Below, piece by piece: positions 1-10,942 of a stretch of 64,000 nt of DNA. Origin of the DNA: Salvator merianae (lineage: Eukaryota > Chordata > Lepidosauria > Squamata > Teiidae); the NCBI GenBank assembly GCA_003586115.2, contig QVOM02000115.1:10055980-10119979 (forward strand), given 5' to 3'. The position numbers were made by a program, and so were the translations under genes. How positions within the stretch are numbered: position 1 is the stretch's first letter; each line of letters starts with the position of its first letter. The notes below the pieces were generated by a model. The model saw only the letters and a list, made by a program, of their open reading frames with translations, made no database searches and was not told the DNA's origin.

Positions 1-32
1 CCACCTCCCACAGGACAGAACTTTGGAATTGG

Positions 33-500
33 CTATGCTACAAGAATAGTCCCACAGCCTTCTCCAATTCTATCTGGTATACTGAGCCTTCTCCAATTCT
101 GCCTGGTATACTGAACAAACGGACTGCATGATGACAACATGCAGATCATGGTCCAGTATATCATGCCTGATGCCATTTCACTGGGCATCCAGAAGCAGCA
201 CTGGAAGCGCACTGCTTCTGGGCACCCAGCTGAAAAGGTCGACTGGCAACTGTAGAGGCTGGAAACTTTCATTCACAGTGCCTTGCATGCCCTCAAAAGT
301 CCTATCCAGCTTAGTTTATCCTCCCTATACCACCTGTCTCTCTCTGACTCAGTGCAAAGAATTTGTGTTAATTGCTTCAGATCTACGAGTGATGGCTCAT
401 AAATCTCCCAGACCATTTCAAGCACTTCCTTAAACCTAACCAAATCCCAAGAAGGAGTGGGAGGCTTTTTACAATCAAGTGGAATTTGGCTTTGAAACAT
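33..500 (-). pseudogene. possible retroviral gag-like remnant
   Basis: On the minus strand one reading frame runs through this interval with a single stop near 273. The upstream part contains a PTPSW motif followed by a stretch rich in W, Y, L and E (..IYEPSLVDLKQL..) that resembles the helical capsid region of gammaretrovirus-like Gag. No protease, RT, envelope or LTR is visible beside it, and the frame after the stop shows no recognisable nucleocapsid zinc knuckle. It could equally be a chance ORF. The call rests only on pattern resemblance and is weak. Confidence 0.22.
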
Positions 501-716
501 GGTTGATGGACTACAACTGCCTTGCTTTTGGACACAGAGTATTAACTGAAAGTTGCCTGCATTGCTTAGTGCTGCAGTTGCTTTTTTCTACATTCTAAAT
601 CCCTTACCTGTCTTCTTTTTCCTCAGAATTCCCTTTCTCATAAAGGCTACTGATTGCAATATATTTGTTGTCCTCATCCTCCTCTGAAGATTGAAGAGTG
701 AAAAAAAATAGACTTG

Positions 717-870
717 GATACACAGATTCTATTTTTTTAATTTAATTATTGAAGACATGTAAGATTTACATTTAATTCAAAAATTCACACACTAACATTT
801 TGATTACTGTCTTCTTTCTTCTTCCAAAGTTTCTTCTTTAAAAAAAAAAAAGATACACAGATTCTATTTT
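717..870 (-). mobile_element. short L1 3'-end insertion flanked by a 19-bp TSD
   Basis: The 19-mer gatacacagattctatttt occurs exactly at 717-735 and again at 852-870. The ~116 bp between them resemble, in minus orientation, the 3' untranslated end of the L1 copies near 4.3 and 40.3 kb: T-rich start, then an acattt..attactg..cttc..tttcttct stretch. The TSD length and extreme 5' truncation fit L1-type target-primed insertion. An A12 run (840-851) next to the right repeat is odd for a minus-strand L1. It may be a second tail or an inverted 5' end. No coding sequence remains. Confidence 0.65.
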
Positions 871-2119
871 ATTTTCTTCTTTAATAGAGCAGTTCTGGCC
901 TTTTGCCTCTATTAATTGCTGGTGAGGTTCCTCATTCATATTCCCAGAATAATTTATAATCAACCATTTATTTTGTTTTTCTTCAAGATGTCAACTTGTC
1001 AGTGGGAGAGGGTTAGTCATTGGTGGGGGTACACTCAGACTTGTCAACCAAGGCATTTTGTAAATTTTCTAACTCTGCAATATCTAAACTCTCATCCCCT
1101 GGAAACTTGAATATAGGATCCTATGAAGGTTAGTTGCCTCCATTTTCTAGGCATTTCTAGGATCAGTAAGGGCTTGCAGTCAGTAAGAGCTAAGGCACCC
1201 CAGTCTGCAAGACAGATCTGCATCCCTAAACAGATTTACTGAAAATCTGGTCTTAAGACTGCCTCCAGACAGTAAGAAGAAAATGTAGGACTTTTTTAGA
1301 TCCCACTATTGTCTCTCACTGTCCCTGACAGATGGCAGGAAAACACTGTGGGGAAAGCATAGGCACTTAACTGTCCGGATGCTTGTGATGGCACAGAATA
1401 CCCAGAGATGCATGACTGCATATGCATGGTGGCCATATTGGCTTGGTTTCAGCCCTGAAGATGCAAGGGGGTATTTTCTTCAAGGCCTATAGTAAAAGCA
1501 AGCATCCAGACAGGTAAGTCCTACTGCTATTCCAAGAAAACCTGAGTGGAGACATGTGACAATCTCAACATAGGATAATCCCATGTTTTAGGCTCTGTCT
1601 ATAGGGGGCCAGATCTCAGTGATGTAGTAAGTATCACACCACACAAAAGGAAATGGAGTGGTTCATCAGACCAGTGTCACATACCGGTGGGGGGGGAATG
1701 CTCACACAGTGCCAGCTCACACCTCCAGCCCTCTGCACACAGTCACGGTGCAGTGAGGCCTGCAATGGGATGGGTGCAACGGGACTTCACTCCCTTCATC
1801 CTCTAGCTGATAGACTGGCAAACTCCATGTGGAGTTGACTCCACGCCCTTAATTGCACACACTCAATCACCTTGCTTAAATAAGTTGGAATTTATACATC
1901 AGCTTCCTCCAAAGGACATAGACAATACATTACCATTCCTGGTAATATTCCTGCTCAGGACCTTCAAACTGCTGTCATCTTGTGGAACAAAATGTGGGGG
2001 GTCAAGCCATATTTGGCAATGGAGAACTATCCTCACTTGAGATGGTGACAATTGGGACTACTCCCATTCACAATTTCAGCTCTTTTTGACTATCCCTATT
2101 TGATTTTATTATCTTTGGT
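871..2119. other. no recognisable feature
   Basis: AT-rich, apparently single-copy DNA. Stop-free frames are all 64 codons or fewer and show no family motif. There is a G8 run near 1688. I see no exon, LINE tail or terminal inverted repeat here. Confidence 0.5.
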
Positions 2120-2270
2120 TCCTAATAGGTTTGGGTTTGATTCAGTTTAAATAGAATAGGGATGTTGGAATGATTCAGATTTGAACCATGCACCCTGTCT
2201 GTTTGAAAAAAATAGGGGTGTTCAGTTTTGATCAAACTGAAACAGAAGAAAAAGTTTGTGCACATCTCTA
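2120..2270. mobile_element. degenerate hAT-like fragment
   Basis: The right edge reads gtttgtgcacatctcta, close to the terminal sequence (..GTGCACATCCCTA) of the four better hAT-like elements in this window. Two internal stretches, tagggatgtt near 2157 and taggggtgttcag near 2212, look like left-end copies. No 8-bp TSD can be paired, so this may be stacked or rearranged ends rather than one element. Confidence 0.3.
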
Positions 2271-3998
2271 AGAGTCTCTCTACTCTAAAATTGTTCCTAA
2301 TGGTTGGGCATGGACTAATATGTTCTCACACACTGATTTAGCCAGGAATCTCAACTTCTCCCACCTCAAGAGAGATTTGGAGGCTCAATGGACTGGCATT
2401 TTATTTTATTTTTTTGACATCCTCTGCGCAGCTCAAAGGTTCTAGGTGATTGCTGAACTTTTTTTCATGGAACATCCACCTGTTCCATGACCCAGATCAA
2501 ATGTCAAGAGAATGCCCATTTTATTATCCCAGAACATTGCCAACTCACGCTTTTCATACACTTTCAGCAAGTTCATTAATTATACATTCAGTGACTTTTA
2601 CGTTTATTAGTTACATCTTTTTCCTACGGAAGACTTGAACAGCTGCAGTCTTCAGCCTGGAAAGCCTTTTCCCACTCTTTTCCCACTCATTACTTGCCTT
2701 GCATGCTTCAGACAACAAACAAGGTGATCCCAAAAAATGTCATTCAAAAAGTCTGATCAGTTAATAATGGTTCATATCTGAGCAAATACAAGTTATCTCT
2801 GGATAAGACAATAGGGAGTGAATGATCAGGCGTACGTATACATTTGTGCCTTTTTATGTTTCTTATTGCAAGAGTTTTAATAGTTAATTTAGAGAACGGA
2901 GAGAAAACTAAGAAGACTAGGTAGAATAAACTCACTGATCAAAATAATTTGGGTCAAGAATGAGTGTCAATGTCCAGCTAAAGAAGCAGATGAATTGTAA
3001 CTCTCCTGGAGACCATTATAATGCTTGCAAAAACTAGTTGAGTTTATTGCTCATATAATGACTGCAGTTGTTGTTGTTGCCACTACTGCTACAACTGTCC
3101 CTTTTCTCTCCAGCTGCACTAAATCCTTTAGTCCAATCCTTTTACATACCTCCATATTATACAGTTGGCAGCTATAGCACTTGTGGAGCATGAGATTTTT
3201 ATGATGGGCATTTCTTTTTCATTTCTCATTGGGCTATTTCCCTCCTGGGCATTTTTAGTTCCTCATATCTGCTTTAGCCTGTCTCCGGAAAAACGGCAAT
3301 ACTCTCTGAATTTATGGTTGAAATAGAAATGATGGCAGCAGTCTTGTATGTTGAAATTGGGCTGGTCTATGTCATTTAACAATATAAAGAAGATGGGTGG
3401 GGGAGCTGAAAGTGCAAATGGACGAGATGCTTTGGTAAAAGAAGCCTAGCTTTTTCCTTCAACAACACATTTGGCTTGATAATTCCTGTTTCCCAGTTGC
3501 TTTTTTCTTGTGACGAAGCTCTAAAATTAGAAATCTTTGTGGAGCTGTTTTTCTTTTGCTGCCTGCTTTCTTTCTTGCTTATAAACCAATACGCCTCTCT
3601 GTACGCATGCTTTTGAGAATATTCTGAGAACAAAGAATGGCTAGCTTGTTTATTTGTACCTTGCTTCCCTGCCACATTGATGGAAGCAAAAACTAGTGGC
3701 CAGAGGGATTTGTGTGGAGGTGACAGGAAAAATATTATCCTACGCACCTCAGCCTCTCTCCTGTGAATTGCTTGTTACAACAGATCTGCTCTTACTTATA
3801 CTTACAAGAGGCCACAACTTTTATCCTCTTGCTGGTTGCTACTGGGGGGAAAGACCTCCTAGCCCCATTATTTAAGGATATATTTTTATTTATTTCCTTG
3901 AAGCAATTTCAGTTTAACTACACTTTAGCCAAAAAGAATCCCAGGGTTGTTTACATAGGGCAGACTGGCCTTTAGCATACCCTCCAACATGTTCCAAT
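2271..3998. other. no recognisable feature
   Basis: AT-rich unique-looking DNA. The 123-codon minus-strand frame at 3376-3747 is lysine- and serine-rich with no motif I recognise and no visible splice context. I treat it as chance. Confidence 0.45.
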
Positions 3999-4047
3999 AA
4001 AAGTAATAATAGTAGTAGTAATAGTAATAGTGATGATGATGATGATG
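3999..4047. repeat. imperfect trinucleotide repeat (TAA/TAG/TGA)
   Basis: A run of imperfect trinucleotides (taa, tag, then tga) spans about 50 bp. It creates artificial poly-Tyr and poly-His stretches on the minus strand. It is a simple repeat only. Confidence 0.85.
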
Positions 4048-4286
4048 ACAACAATAAAGAATAACACCTCTTCCACAGGCTATCTGTTTTCTCATAGGAC
4101 AGAACTCATCTATGCCCGCCTGCTCTGAATGCATACAAGCTGTTTTGCTACATGCAAGCTCTTTTGCATCTGAAAAGCACCTTAGAAAAAGTAGTGTGTG
4201 GCCCTCATGTTTTTATACTATCTGTAATCCAGTTTTTATAGTTTAGCATGTCCATGAGAGGAGAAGGAACAGACTGGCCTGTGAAC

Positions 4287-5156
4287 CAGTTACAAGTTAT
4301 CTTTTTATTTATTTATTTTATTTTATTTTTATGGATATATAAAATTACACTTAGTATCTCATGATTCATCAATTAACATTTTAAATTACTGACTTCCTAC
4401 TTCCCAGATTTCTTCTATATTTCATACCCCCCAACCACACAGTTCTTATCTTCTACCAATAGTCTTCTTTTCTCTTCATTCTTTCCCTCCAGCAAACACC
4501 AATCCATTTTTCAGGTTTGCTTTCCAGATCTTGCAAAAGTTCAATAGAGGGTTTCCAGTTTTCACAAAAATCTATCCACTGCCTTATTTTTCTGTAGATT
4601 ATTATATTTATCCGATCTCCGCAAGCTCTCAGAATCATCTTCTCATATCAGTCTTTCAATAATTTGGCTTCTGCCCATTATTATACTAAGCCACTTCTTA
4701 AGTTCCCCCTTCTGACTCCTTCAGTTTTTTTCTTCTTCTCCAGTCCTTTCCATGTTTAAACCAAAAATTTTGTGTCTTATTCACAGATTTCAGTCTGAAT
4801 CTTTGTTGCTTCCAAATATGGATTGCTTCCGTTATTATTCGCCTCATATGTTCCTTCCTCCCCTGAAAGATTTTTTCCAAGGCTTCCTTCAGTGAAAAAA
4901 TAGAACCTTGAACTGTTATCAGTAGTGGTGATGACTCGTCCTGTCTTGTAGTCTGTATTTCTTGAGCCATAAATTTTGTCTGAGGGATTTCTGCCTTAAA
5001 ATCGTCCAGTTTCAAAGCCTTATCCTTTGTTTCATGAAGTTCAGTGCATACAGCACCTATTTCATTTTTAAGGCCCTGTCAATCTCTCAAAAGTCAGCCC
5101 CTGAATCTCAAAGGAACTCCTCATTTCTTGAAAAATGGCAGTTATAAGTTATCTTT
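4287..5156 (-). mobile_element. internally deleted L1 with 18-bp TSD
   Basis: Flanking repeats cagttacaagttatcttt (4287-4304) and cagttataagttatcttt (5139-5156) differ at one base and fit an L1 TSD. The left edge is an A/T-rich tail (poly-A on the minus strand). Reading leftwards on the minus strand, 5120-4700 gives a lysine/glutamate-rich, heptad-like coiled coil (..NEIGAVCTELHETKDKA..) resembling L1 ORF1. After it, 4640-4450 gives the end of L1 ORF2 (..ENWKPSIELLQDLE..), which matches the C-terminal region of the L1 at 40.5 kb. The endonuclease and RT between them are missing, so ORF1 appears joined directly to the ORF2 end. Assigning 4700-5120 to ORF1 is inference. Confidence 0.65.
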
Positions 5157-5339
5157 AAGCCATCCAAGGGTGCCTCTCTTTTACTACATGCATTTGTTTG
5201 GGACAAAGTCCTCAAAGTTCAACAAAAGTTCTAGTTCAGCTGCATTTTACAAAATTTGAAAGTTATATTTCAGTGATAGAAGAATCAGTTAAAATACTAG
5301 TATTTGCCAGTAAGTTTGAAAAACCATTCAGTTATCAAT

Positions 5340-6130
5340 GAATTGGAAGCAGTCAGTGTATGTACCCACACCCAAGAAAGGGAATTTGACAGATTATTCC
5401 AATTACTGTACTGTATCCCTTATCTTACATGCTAGTAAGTTATATTAAAGATCATTTAAAACAGAATGCTACGTCATATAGGAAGAGGACTATTGGATGC
5501 ACAGGCCAGTTGTAGGAGAAGCAGGGGAACTAGAGAGATAATAACCAATGAGGAATTTCAGAAGTGCATATATGTTTCATTGATTACAGGAAAGTTTTTG
5601 ACTATGTTGATCATGTTAAATTGTGGAAAGTTTTAAGGAAGATGGACATCCCAGAGCACCTGACTGTACTCATGAAGAACTCTTATATTAGCCAAGAGGC
5701 AACAGTCATGATAGAGCATGTAGAGACAGATTGGTTTCCAATTAGTAAGTAAGATAAGGGTGTATATTTTCACTATAACCTGATCTGTTTAATTTATGCA
5801 CAGAATGTATGATGTGAAAAACTGCCCTGGAAGAAGATGAGGGTGGCTTTAGGATAAGTGGGAGAAACATTAACAACCTCAGATATGTACATGGTACCAC
5901 TCTGCTTACAGAAAAAAAGAGAAGATTTAGAGGTTTTCCTAGCTAGAGTCAAAGAAGCATGCAAAGATGGGTTTAAGCCTAAATCTTAGATGAAGATTAT
6001 ATCTATAGTACCAGTCACCAATTTCCAACTAGAGGATGAAGCTCTGGAAAGAGTTAATGACTTTTATCTCTTGGGATCCATTACAGGACATTTAGCTTGG
6101 CATGGGATTGCAGCAAAAGCATTCCTACTG
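5340..6130 (+). mobile_element. BovB/RTE-type LINE reverse transcriptase fragment
   Basis: The forward frames spell, with several stops and shifts, the RT order of RTE-BovB: a PKKGN..YSNY start (5370), an R..GR.TRE segment (~5500), the FIDYRKVFDYVDHVKLW catalytic-A block (5564-5640), IPEHLT..LMKNSY..QEATV (5650-5710) and DWFPI. Past 5870 come NNLRY and a degraded active-site region, then the thumb-like FQLEDEALERVNDFYLLGSIT near 6020-6090. No full ORF remains, and both the 5' end and the endonuclease are absent. RTE-BovB is a known squamate LINE family that was also horizontally transferred to ruminants. Confidence 0.82.
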
Positions 6131-7259
6131 TATATCTGTGAGGCCAAAGATTCTCCTTAGAGCACCAGATCAAGACAATCCTGTACCCTGAGAGCTCTCA
6201 CTGGGCCATAGAGTGCTCTACCTGTAAACTTCTGGGGGAGACTCTAGGAGCACTCCCCCAGTGGTTTAAACACAGGCACTACATCAGAACTTAACTGGTC
6301 GGTCTCTGTCCTTTGCTGAGCGTAGGAAAATGACTGACTTCTAAGGCCAGTTCCTGTGATCACTGAAGAAGCCCTGGATGGAAAAACTGAACTGGAGAAC
6401 AAAGGTTCCCCATTTCATGTCCCCCTCACTCAGTGCAGGGGCATGCATGCAAACAGACTTCTGCCACTACTGTGGTCAATGAAGAACTAATGAAAATCAC
6501 CCTTAGAGCAATATTTGTTTAGAGCTGTCACTCTGCCCTTGTGCAGAAACAGTGTTATGTCTAGCAGAGATGGAATGGGAGAGGTGACTGGGGAGCACAT
6601 AGTCTTGTTCTTCTAGTTAATCAGCATGGTTTCTTATCAATGAACCAACATGCTAACTGTTCAGTTGATTATTTCTTATGATTCAGTGCATTAAACTCTG
6701 GATTCTTTGCAAGTTGGATTGGGCTGGTCATCTCTAAGTTTCCTCAGAGGTGATTTTCCTTATCCTTTTCTTTTTTACTGCATGTGAACGCAGTCTGAGA
6801 ATACCAGGTGGTGTGAGTTCACAAAGGGACCTCTTTGCAATATTCCAATATAGTCATCCATTTAGGCAACTCCCAAGGTTTTTATTAGAATAGCTTGTAC
6901 ATGATCAGAAACAATTCTGATCACATAGCAAAGAACTTAAAACTTTAAAAGATAGGTATTTATTTATGGAAAAGGTATAGCTGAAAGAACATTCCCTTAT
7001 TGATATCCATCTGAATTCTGACATTGCATTCAAAGATCCTCACCAAATGAAGTTATTTATTTATTTATTATATTTATGAACATTGGGTACTGGAAGAACT
7101 GTAGTTACTGAGGAGAAAGAGGGAGACTTTTCAGTGGTGGTACCTTGATTAGAGAATACTACTCTTATCAGAGAGTACCTATTTTTCTTCCATTATTAGA
7201 TGGAGACAGGGCTTGTTTCTTGTGGGTTGTTTCATCTTATTATTTCCTTATATGTTTTG
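6131..7259. other. no recognisable feature
   Basis: Unique-looking DNA. A (TTTA)n-like stretch at about 7050-7075 could be the tail of a minus-strand LINE fragment, but nothing else supports that. No exon-like frame is seen. Confidence 0.45.
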
Positions 7260-7376
7260 CCTTTTAAAACAACTCATAAATTGTTTTATCCACTGCCCAG
7301 AGAACATTACATTATTAGGTAATGTAAAGGCAATGAATAAGTAATTAAAAAAAGGCAATGAATAAGTAATTTAAAA
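7260..7376 (+). mobile_element. probable L2/CR1-type LINE 3' tail
   Basis: A 'ttttatccactgcccagag..' stretch followed by 'ggtaatgtaaaggcaatgaataagtaa' (split here by a gap in conservation) has the layout of L2/CR1 3' ends in this window: a C-rich box, a short stem, then an (AATGAATAA)-like tail. The terminal ~25 bp occur twice in tandem (aaggcaatgaataagtaat). No coding part remains. Confidence 0.45.
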
Positions 7377-8573
7377 ATGTGAAGGAATTCACTCAGAAAT
7401 ATCTGATACATGTTATCTGCTGCATACATTGGCACATTTAATCCAATTTTCACCAGTGGGACTTCAGTTAAGCATAAGATGTTCTTTAAGTGTTAGCTAT
7501 TTCTACACTGGCTGCCCAAAGAAGAAAGGTCACAAGATCTTTGTATAAAATGCTCTCCAAGTTATCCTCCAAAAAATTCTAATCTTGTTTCAGGTTCTGC
7601 AATCTGCCACAGCAGGTTAGTGCTCCCTCCCACTTTTTTTCTTCTTCTCCATATTCTTTTCCTTTATAATTCATTTTTCTACCCAAGAGCTGCAGGTAGG
7701 GAACATTATTTTTCTTATCTTCATTTACTGTTCCAGTGGTTTCATGAAGTAAGATAAGAGGCTTCTCTGAGGGGAAAATTCTGTTTAGTAGTGGTAGCAG
7801 GGAAGATCAAGCCTTTTCCTATCATCATTTTTATTTTACAGATTGCTCCTCAGAGTTTTACCAACCCATTATCATCTTTCTTGTTCTCCACCCTATGACC
7901 CAAAATGTCCCTAGTGAAGGCAGACTGGGTCTTTTCAGAGCTAGTAACCTCTCAACAGATGGACAATTGAAGGACATTGATAAGGAGAGCAGTATGTTCC
8001 TCTTTGCATCTCCTCTTCACACAAACACACTATGCCAGGTCTTCTTACTACTATTTCCTTTGCTGCTGCTTAGCCATTTTCAAATGTGACCCCCCTGGTC
8101 CCTCCTCTTCCTATGCTTGAGTCAACCTGCCAGCCAGTTCCAGTTGAATTGGGCACCTGGTTGGCCAAGTGCTTACTTACTTCTCAGCACTGGCTTGACA
8201 ATAAAAGAGGAAGAAGAAGCTACTGGTGGGAAGTCTCAATCACCAAAGGATCAAGGCGGCTAACTTTCTCCTTATGCTCTCTTCCATCTACAATGGCCAC
8301 TTGGTCCCTCTCATCCACACTTAGTGCTGAGGGAAGGCAGTTGGGAGGTGTACTGCTCCCAACTGGGTCTGCATAACTAAGAAATTAAGTGCTATGAAAC
8401 CAACTAATATGCATGCAAGTTACAGGGAATCCTGTTGAGGGCATGTCTATAGATGGATAGTCTGAGGCTACACTTAAGTTTTAATCCACATTCAATCCAT
8501 TTTCAGAGTGAAAGAACACAACAGCAATGTTACAAATAGTTTTCCTTTCACATTTTTTAACCCAGTTTAGATA
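7377..8573. other. no recognisable feature
   Basis: There are frames of 64 and 96 codons at 7895-8089 and 8086-8376, but they carry no family motif and no obvious splice sites. No repeat is recognised. A host exon cannot be excluded by eye. Confidence 0.4.
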
Positions 8574-8660
8574 GCAAGGGAGTCTAGTAGCACCTTAGGC
8601 TTAGTCTACAAAAGATCATGCTTACAACTTCTTTCTCTTTGTTAGTCTCATGCTTACTGA
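8574..8660. mobile_element. fragment of an interspersed repeat ending 'gtctagtagcacctta'
   Basis: The string gagtctagtagcacctta followed by a shuffled 'tctacaaaa..tttgttagtct' resembles the end of a reptilian interspersed repeat that carries 'agtagcacctta..actaac' near one terminus. The family name is not certain and only about 85 bp are present. Confidence 0.3.
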
Positions 8661-8670
8661 TCCAGATGTA

Positions 8671-9134
8671 GGACCTTTTTGCACTGACCAGATACTATTC
8701 TAGGCTGGTAAAGACCCAGCAGTGCAGTGGCCATTTGCACTTTGAGTGCTAGAAGAGCCCTGTACTGGGCCATCAGGCACTCAAAGTGCAAATACAGGGC
8801 CAATTGCCATAACAGCAGCCAAGGAAACATCTGGCTTGTGGGTGGATACTGCCTTGGTGATTGAGATGCAGCATGTGACTGCACATCCACATCCACAACC
8901 TCAGCCACCCCACCAAATTGCAGCGTTTGCACCGGGAAGAGAGTGCAAATGCTGCTGACTGAGAGTGCCATAGCTTCTCCTGGTCAAGTTGCAGACAGCG
9001 TTTTAGCTGTCCATAACTAGTAGCATCTGGGAGTGGTTTTAGACATTCCCAGGCACTGTGGCGGTGGGGCCGTGCAGACACACTTACCCAGTGAGCATCT
9101 GCTCACTCACTAAGCGTCAAGTGTGAACAGGCCC
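8671..9134 (+). mobile_element. Harbinger-like MITE, family A (~460 bp)
   Basis: The left end GGACCTTTTTGCAC pairs with the right end gtgtgaacaggccc (reverse complement GGGCCTGTTCACAC) as a degenerate terminal inverted repeat. The interior shares many blocks in order with 57257-57726 and 19732-20159: 'ttgccat..cagcagcca..gaaacatctggct', 'ctcctggtcaagttgcagacagcgttttagctgt' (abridged) and 'cactcac'. An internal palindrome surrounds 'ttgcactttgagtgctag'/'caggcactcaaagtgcaaa'. A matching 3-bp TSD is not clear here. No coding capacity is seen. Confidence 0.6.
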
Positions 9135-10254
9135 TAACACGGCTATGCCTTTGAATTCTACCCAGATTAGACAATCAGAGAAAGTTAAAGTGGATTAGAA
9201 AATGACTAATCATTTTGCTGATGTGTTATTTTGCACTGAAGATGGATTGAATGTGAATTGAGACTTAGGTGAACATATGCAGTTTGTAAGATCATGCAGC
9301 TTTTCAGCTAGCAGAAATAGCCTATGCACATTCAGCTGGCCTATCTCAATTCCTAGGGTGGGCAAAGCTGGCCTCTGGGGAGATCTACAATCTGACTGCC
9401 TTCCGCATGGCTTGAGACTTCCCTTGTTGCTTAAGTGGCCCCAGAAAGAGACCAAAAGATAACATAAAACATGTGCCTGCATTATCAGTGGTAACTTATT
9501 TTAAATCTCCACATGAACTGATCTGTTTTTTTTAAACTTGCTTTTCTGTAACCCATCAGCAACTTCCATTCTTGGGGAAGGATAAAAGAATGCTTACGTA
9601 AAATATTCAGATCATGTAGAGCAGACATAAGGGACTTTATGCTTTAAAATGATGCATATTTTTGTCTTGATGTTTCATTATCGGATTTGTAAATAAGTGT
9701 GAGATGATTCTGAAAAAGTAATTCTTGATCTCCCTAAACACAGCATTTTCCCTAATCGCTTAGCTCAGATATTGCACAGTGGTTGCATGCAACAGTTTTC
9801 TGTTCAAAAATGGTAAATCTATCCCCCCTTTAAAACAACAAATAAGAAAGGTGCACTTTCGTTAAAGCTCCATGGACTTCTGAACTTTCAGCTTGAGCAA
9901 GAAGTATGGGTAGAGAGTTTATTATTTATATTTTCCCTGCTCAAGAAAGAGAGAAAGAAAATGAGGCAATGACATCCAAGGAGGGTCCAGAAGTCTGGGA
10001 GGCGGTGATGGTAAAGTTGGAAGCAGCTGTGAAAATTTAAGCACAGAAGGTGGAGAGGGTCTCCCACCCCAAAGGGGGCGGCAGCAGCTGGTTTCAACTC
10101 TTGCATCCCTTCCTGGATTCCTTTTTCACTTAGGACATTTCTCAGCTGGAAGAAGCAAGATCAGTTTGAGTGAAGACTTCATTGGAAGAAGGTTGCTGTG
10201 TTGAAACCAAAGAAAACAAAAGGTTACAGGAACTTGGCAGGGAAATTTGGAGGG
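9135..10254. other. no recognisable feature
   Basis: Unique-looking DNA. The short frames at 9210-9482 and 9277-9462 overlap on opposite strands and show no motif. The CR1 that begins near 10255 could extend a little further left in decayed form. Confidence 0.4.
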
Positions 10255-10942
10255 ACCTATGCTAAACAATCTAGAATCAGGGGTCAGCAGTGTGATAGCA
10301 AAGCTTGGTGACACCAGATTATTCAGTATAATGAAAACTGGTTGAGATTGTGAATAGCTCCACAGGGATCTCTTGATTATTGGAAGAGTGGACAATCAAA
10401 TGGCAAATGAGATTCAATGTTAGTAAGTGCAAGTTGATGCACACTGGGGTAAAAAAAATTTTTTAAAAAAATCTATAAATTTGGGGATTCGACTTTCTGT
10501 AACAGACCAGGAAAGGGATCCTGTGGTTGTGGTGGATAGCACAATGAAGGTGTCAACCCAGTGTGCATCAGAAGCAAAAAAAATAATTCGATGTTAGGGA
10601 TGACTAGGGAGATCATATACAATAAATCTGCATGCATCATTGTGCCATTTTATAAATCTATGATGGGATCACATTTGGAATTTTGTGTACAACTCTGATC
10701 ATCACACCTTAGAAAGGATATGATGAAACTGAAAAAAAGTGCAGAAAAGAGCAAACAGAGTGATTAAAGGGCTGGAACACCTCCCTTATACAATCAAGCT
10801 GCAAGACCTAGACCTATTCAGCCTTGAAAGATGGTGTTTAAAGGTGGATAGAGAAAAAATATTTTTTCTGTAGTTCAGCACTAGAACCAGAGGTCACTCT
10901 ATGAAGCTCATAGGCAAGAAAGTTAAGATGGACAAGGGGAAG

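Noticed and set aside
33..500. Complete endogenous retrovirus
   Set aside because: Only a weak gag-like resemblance; no LTR, protease, RT or envelope is visible nearby.
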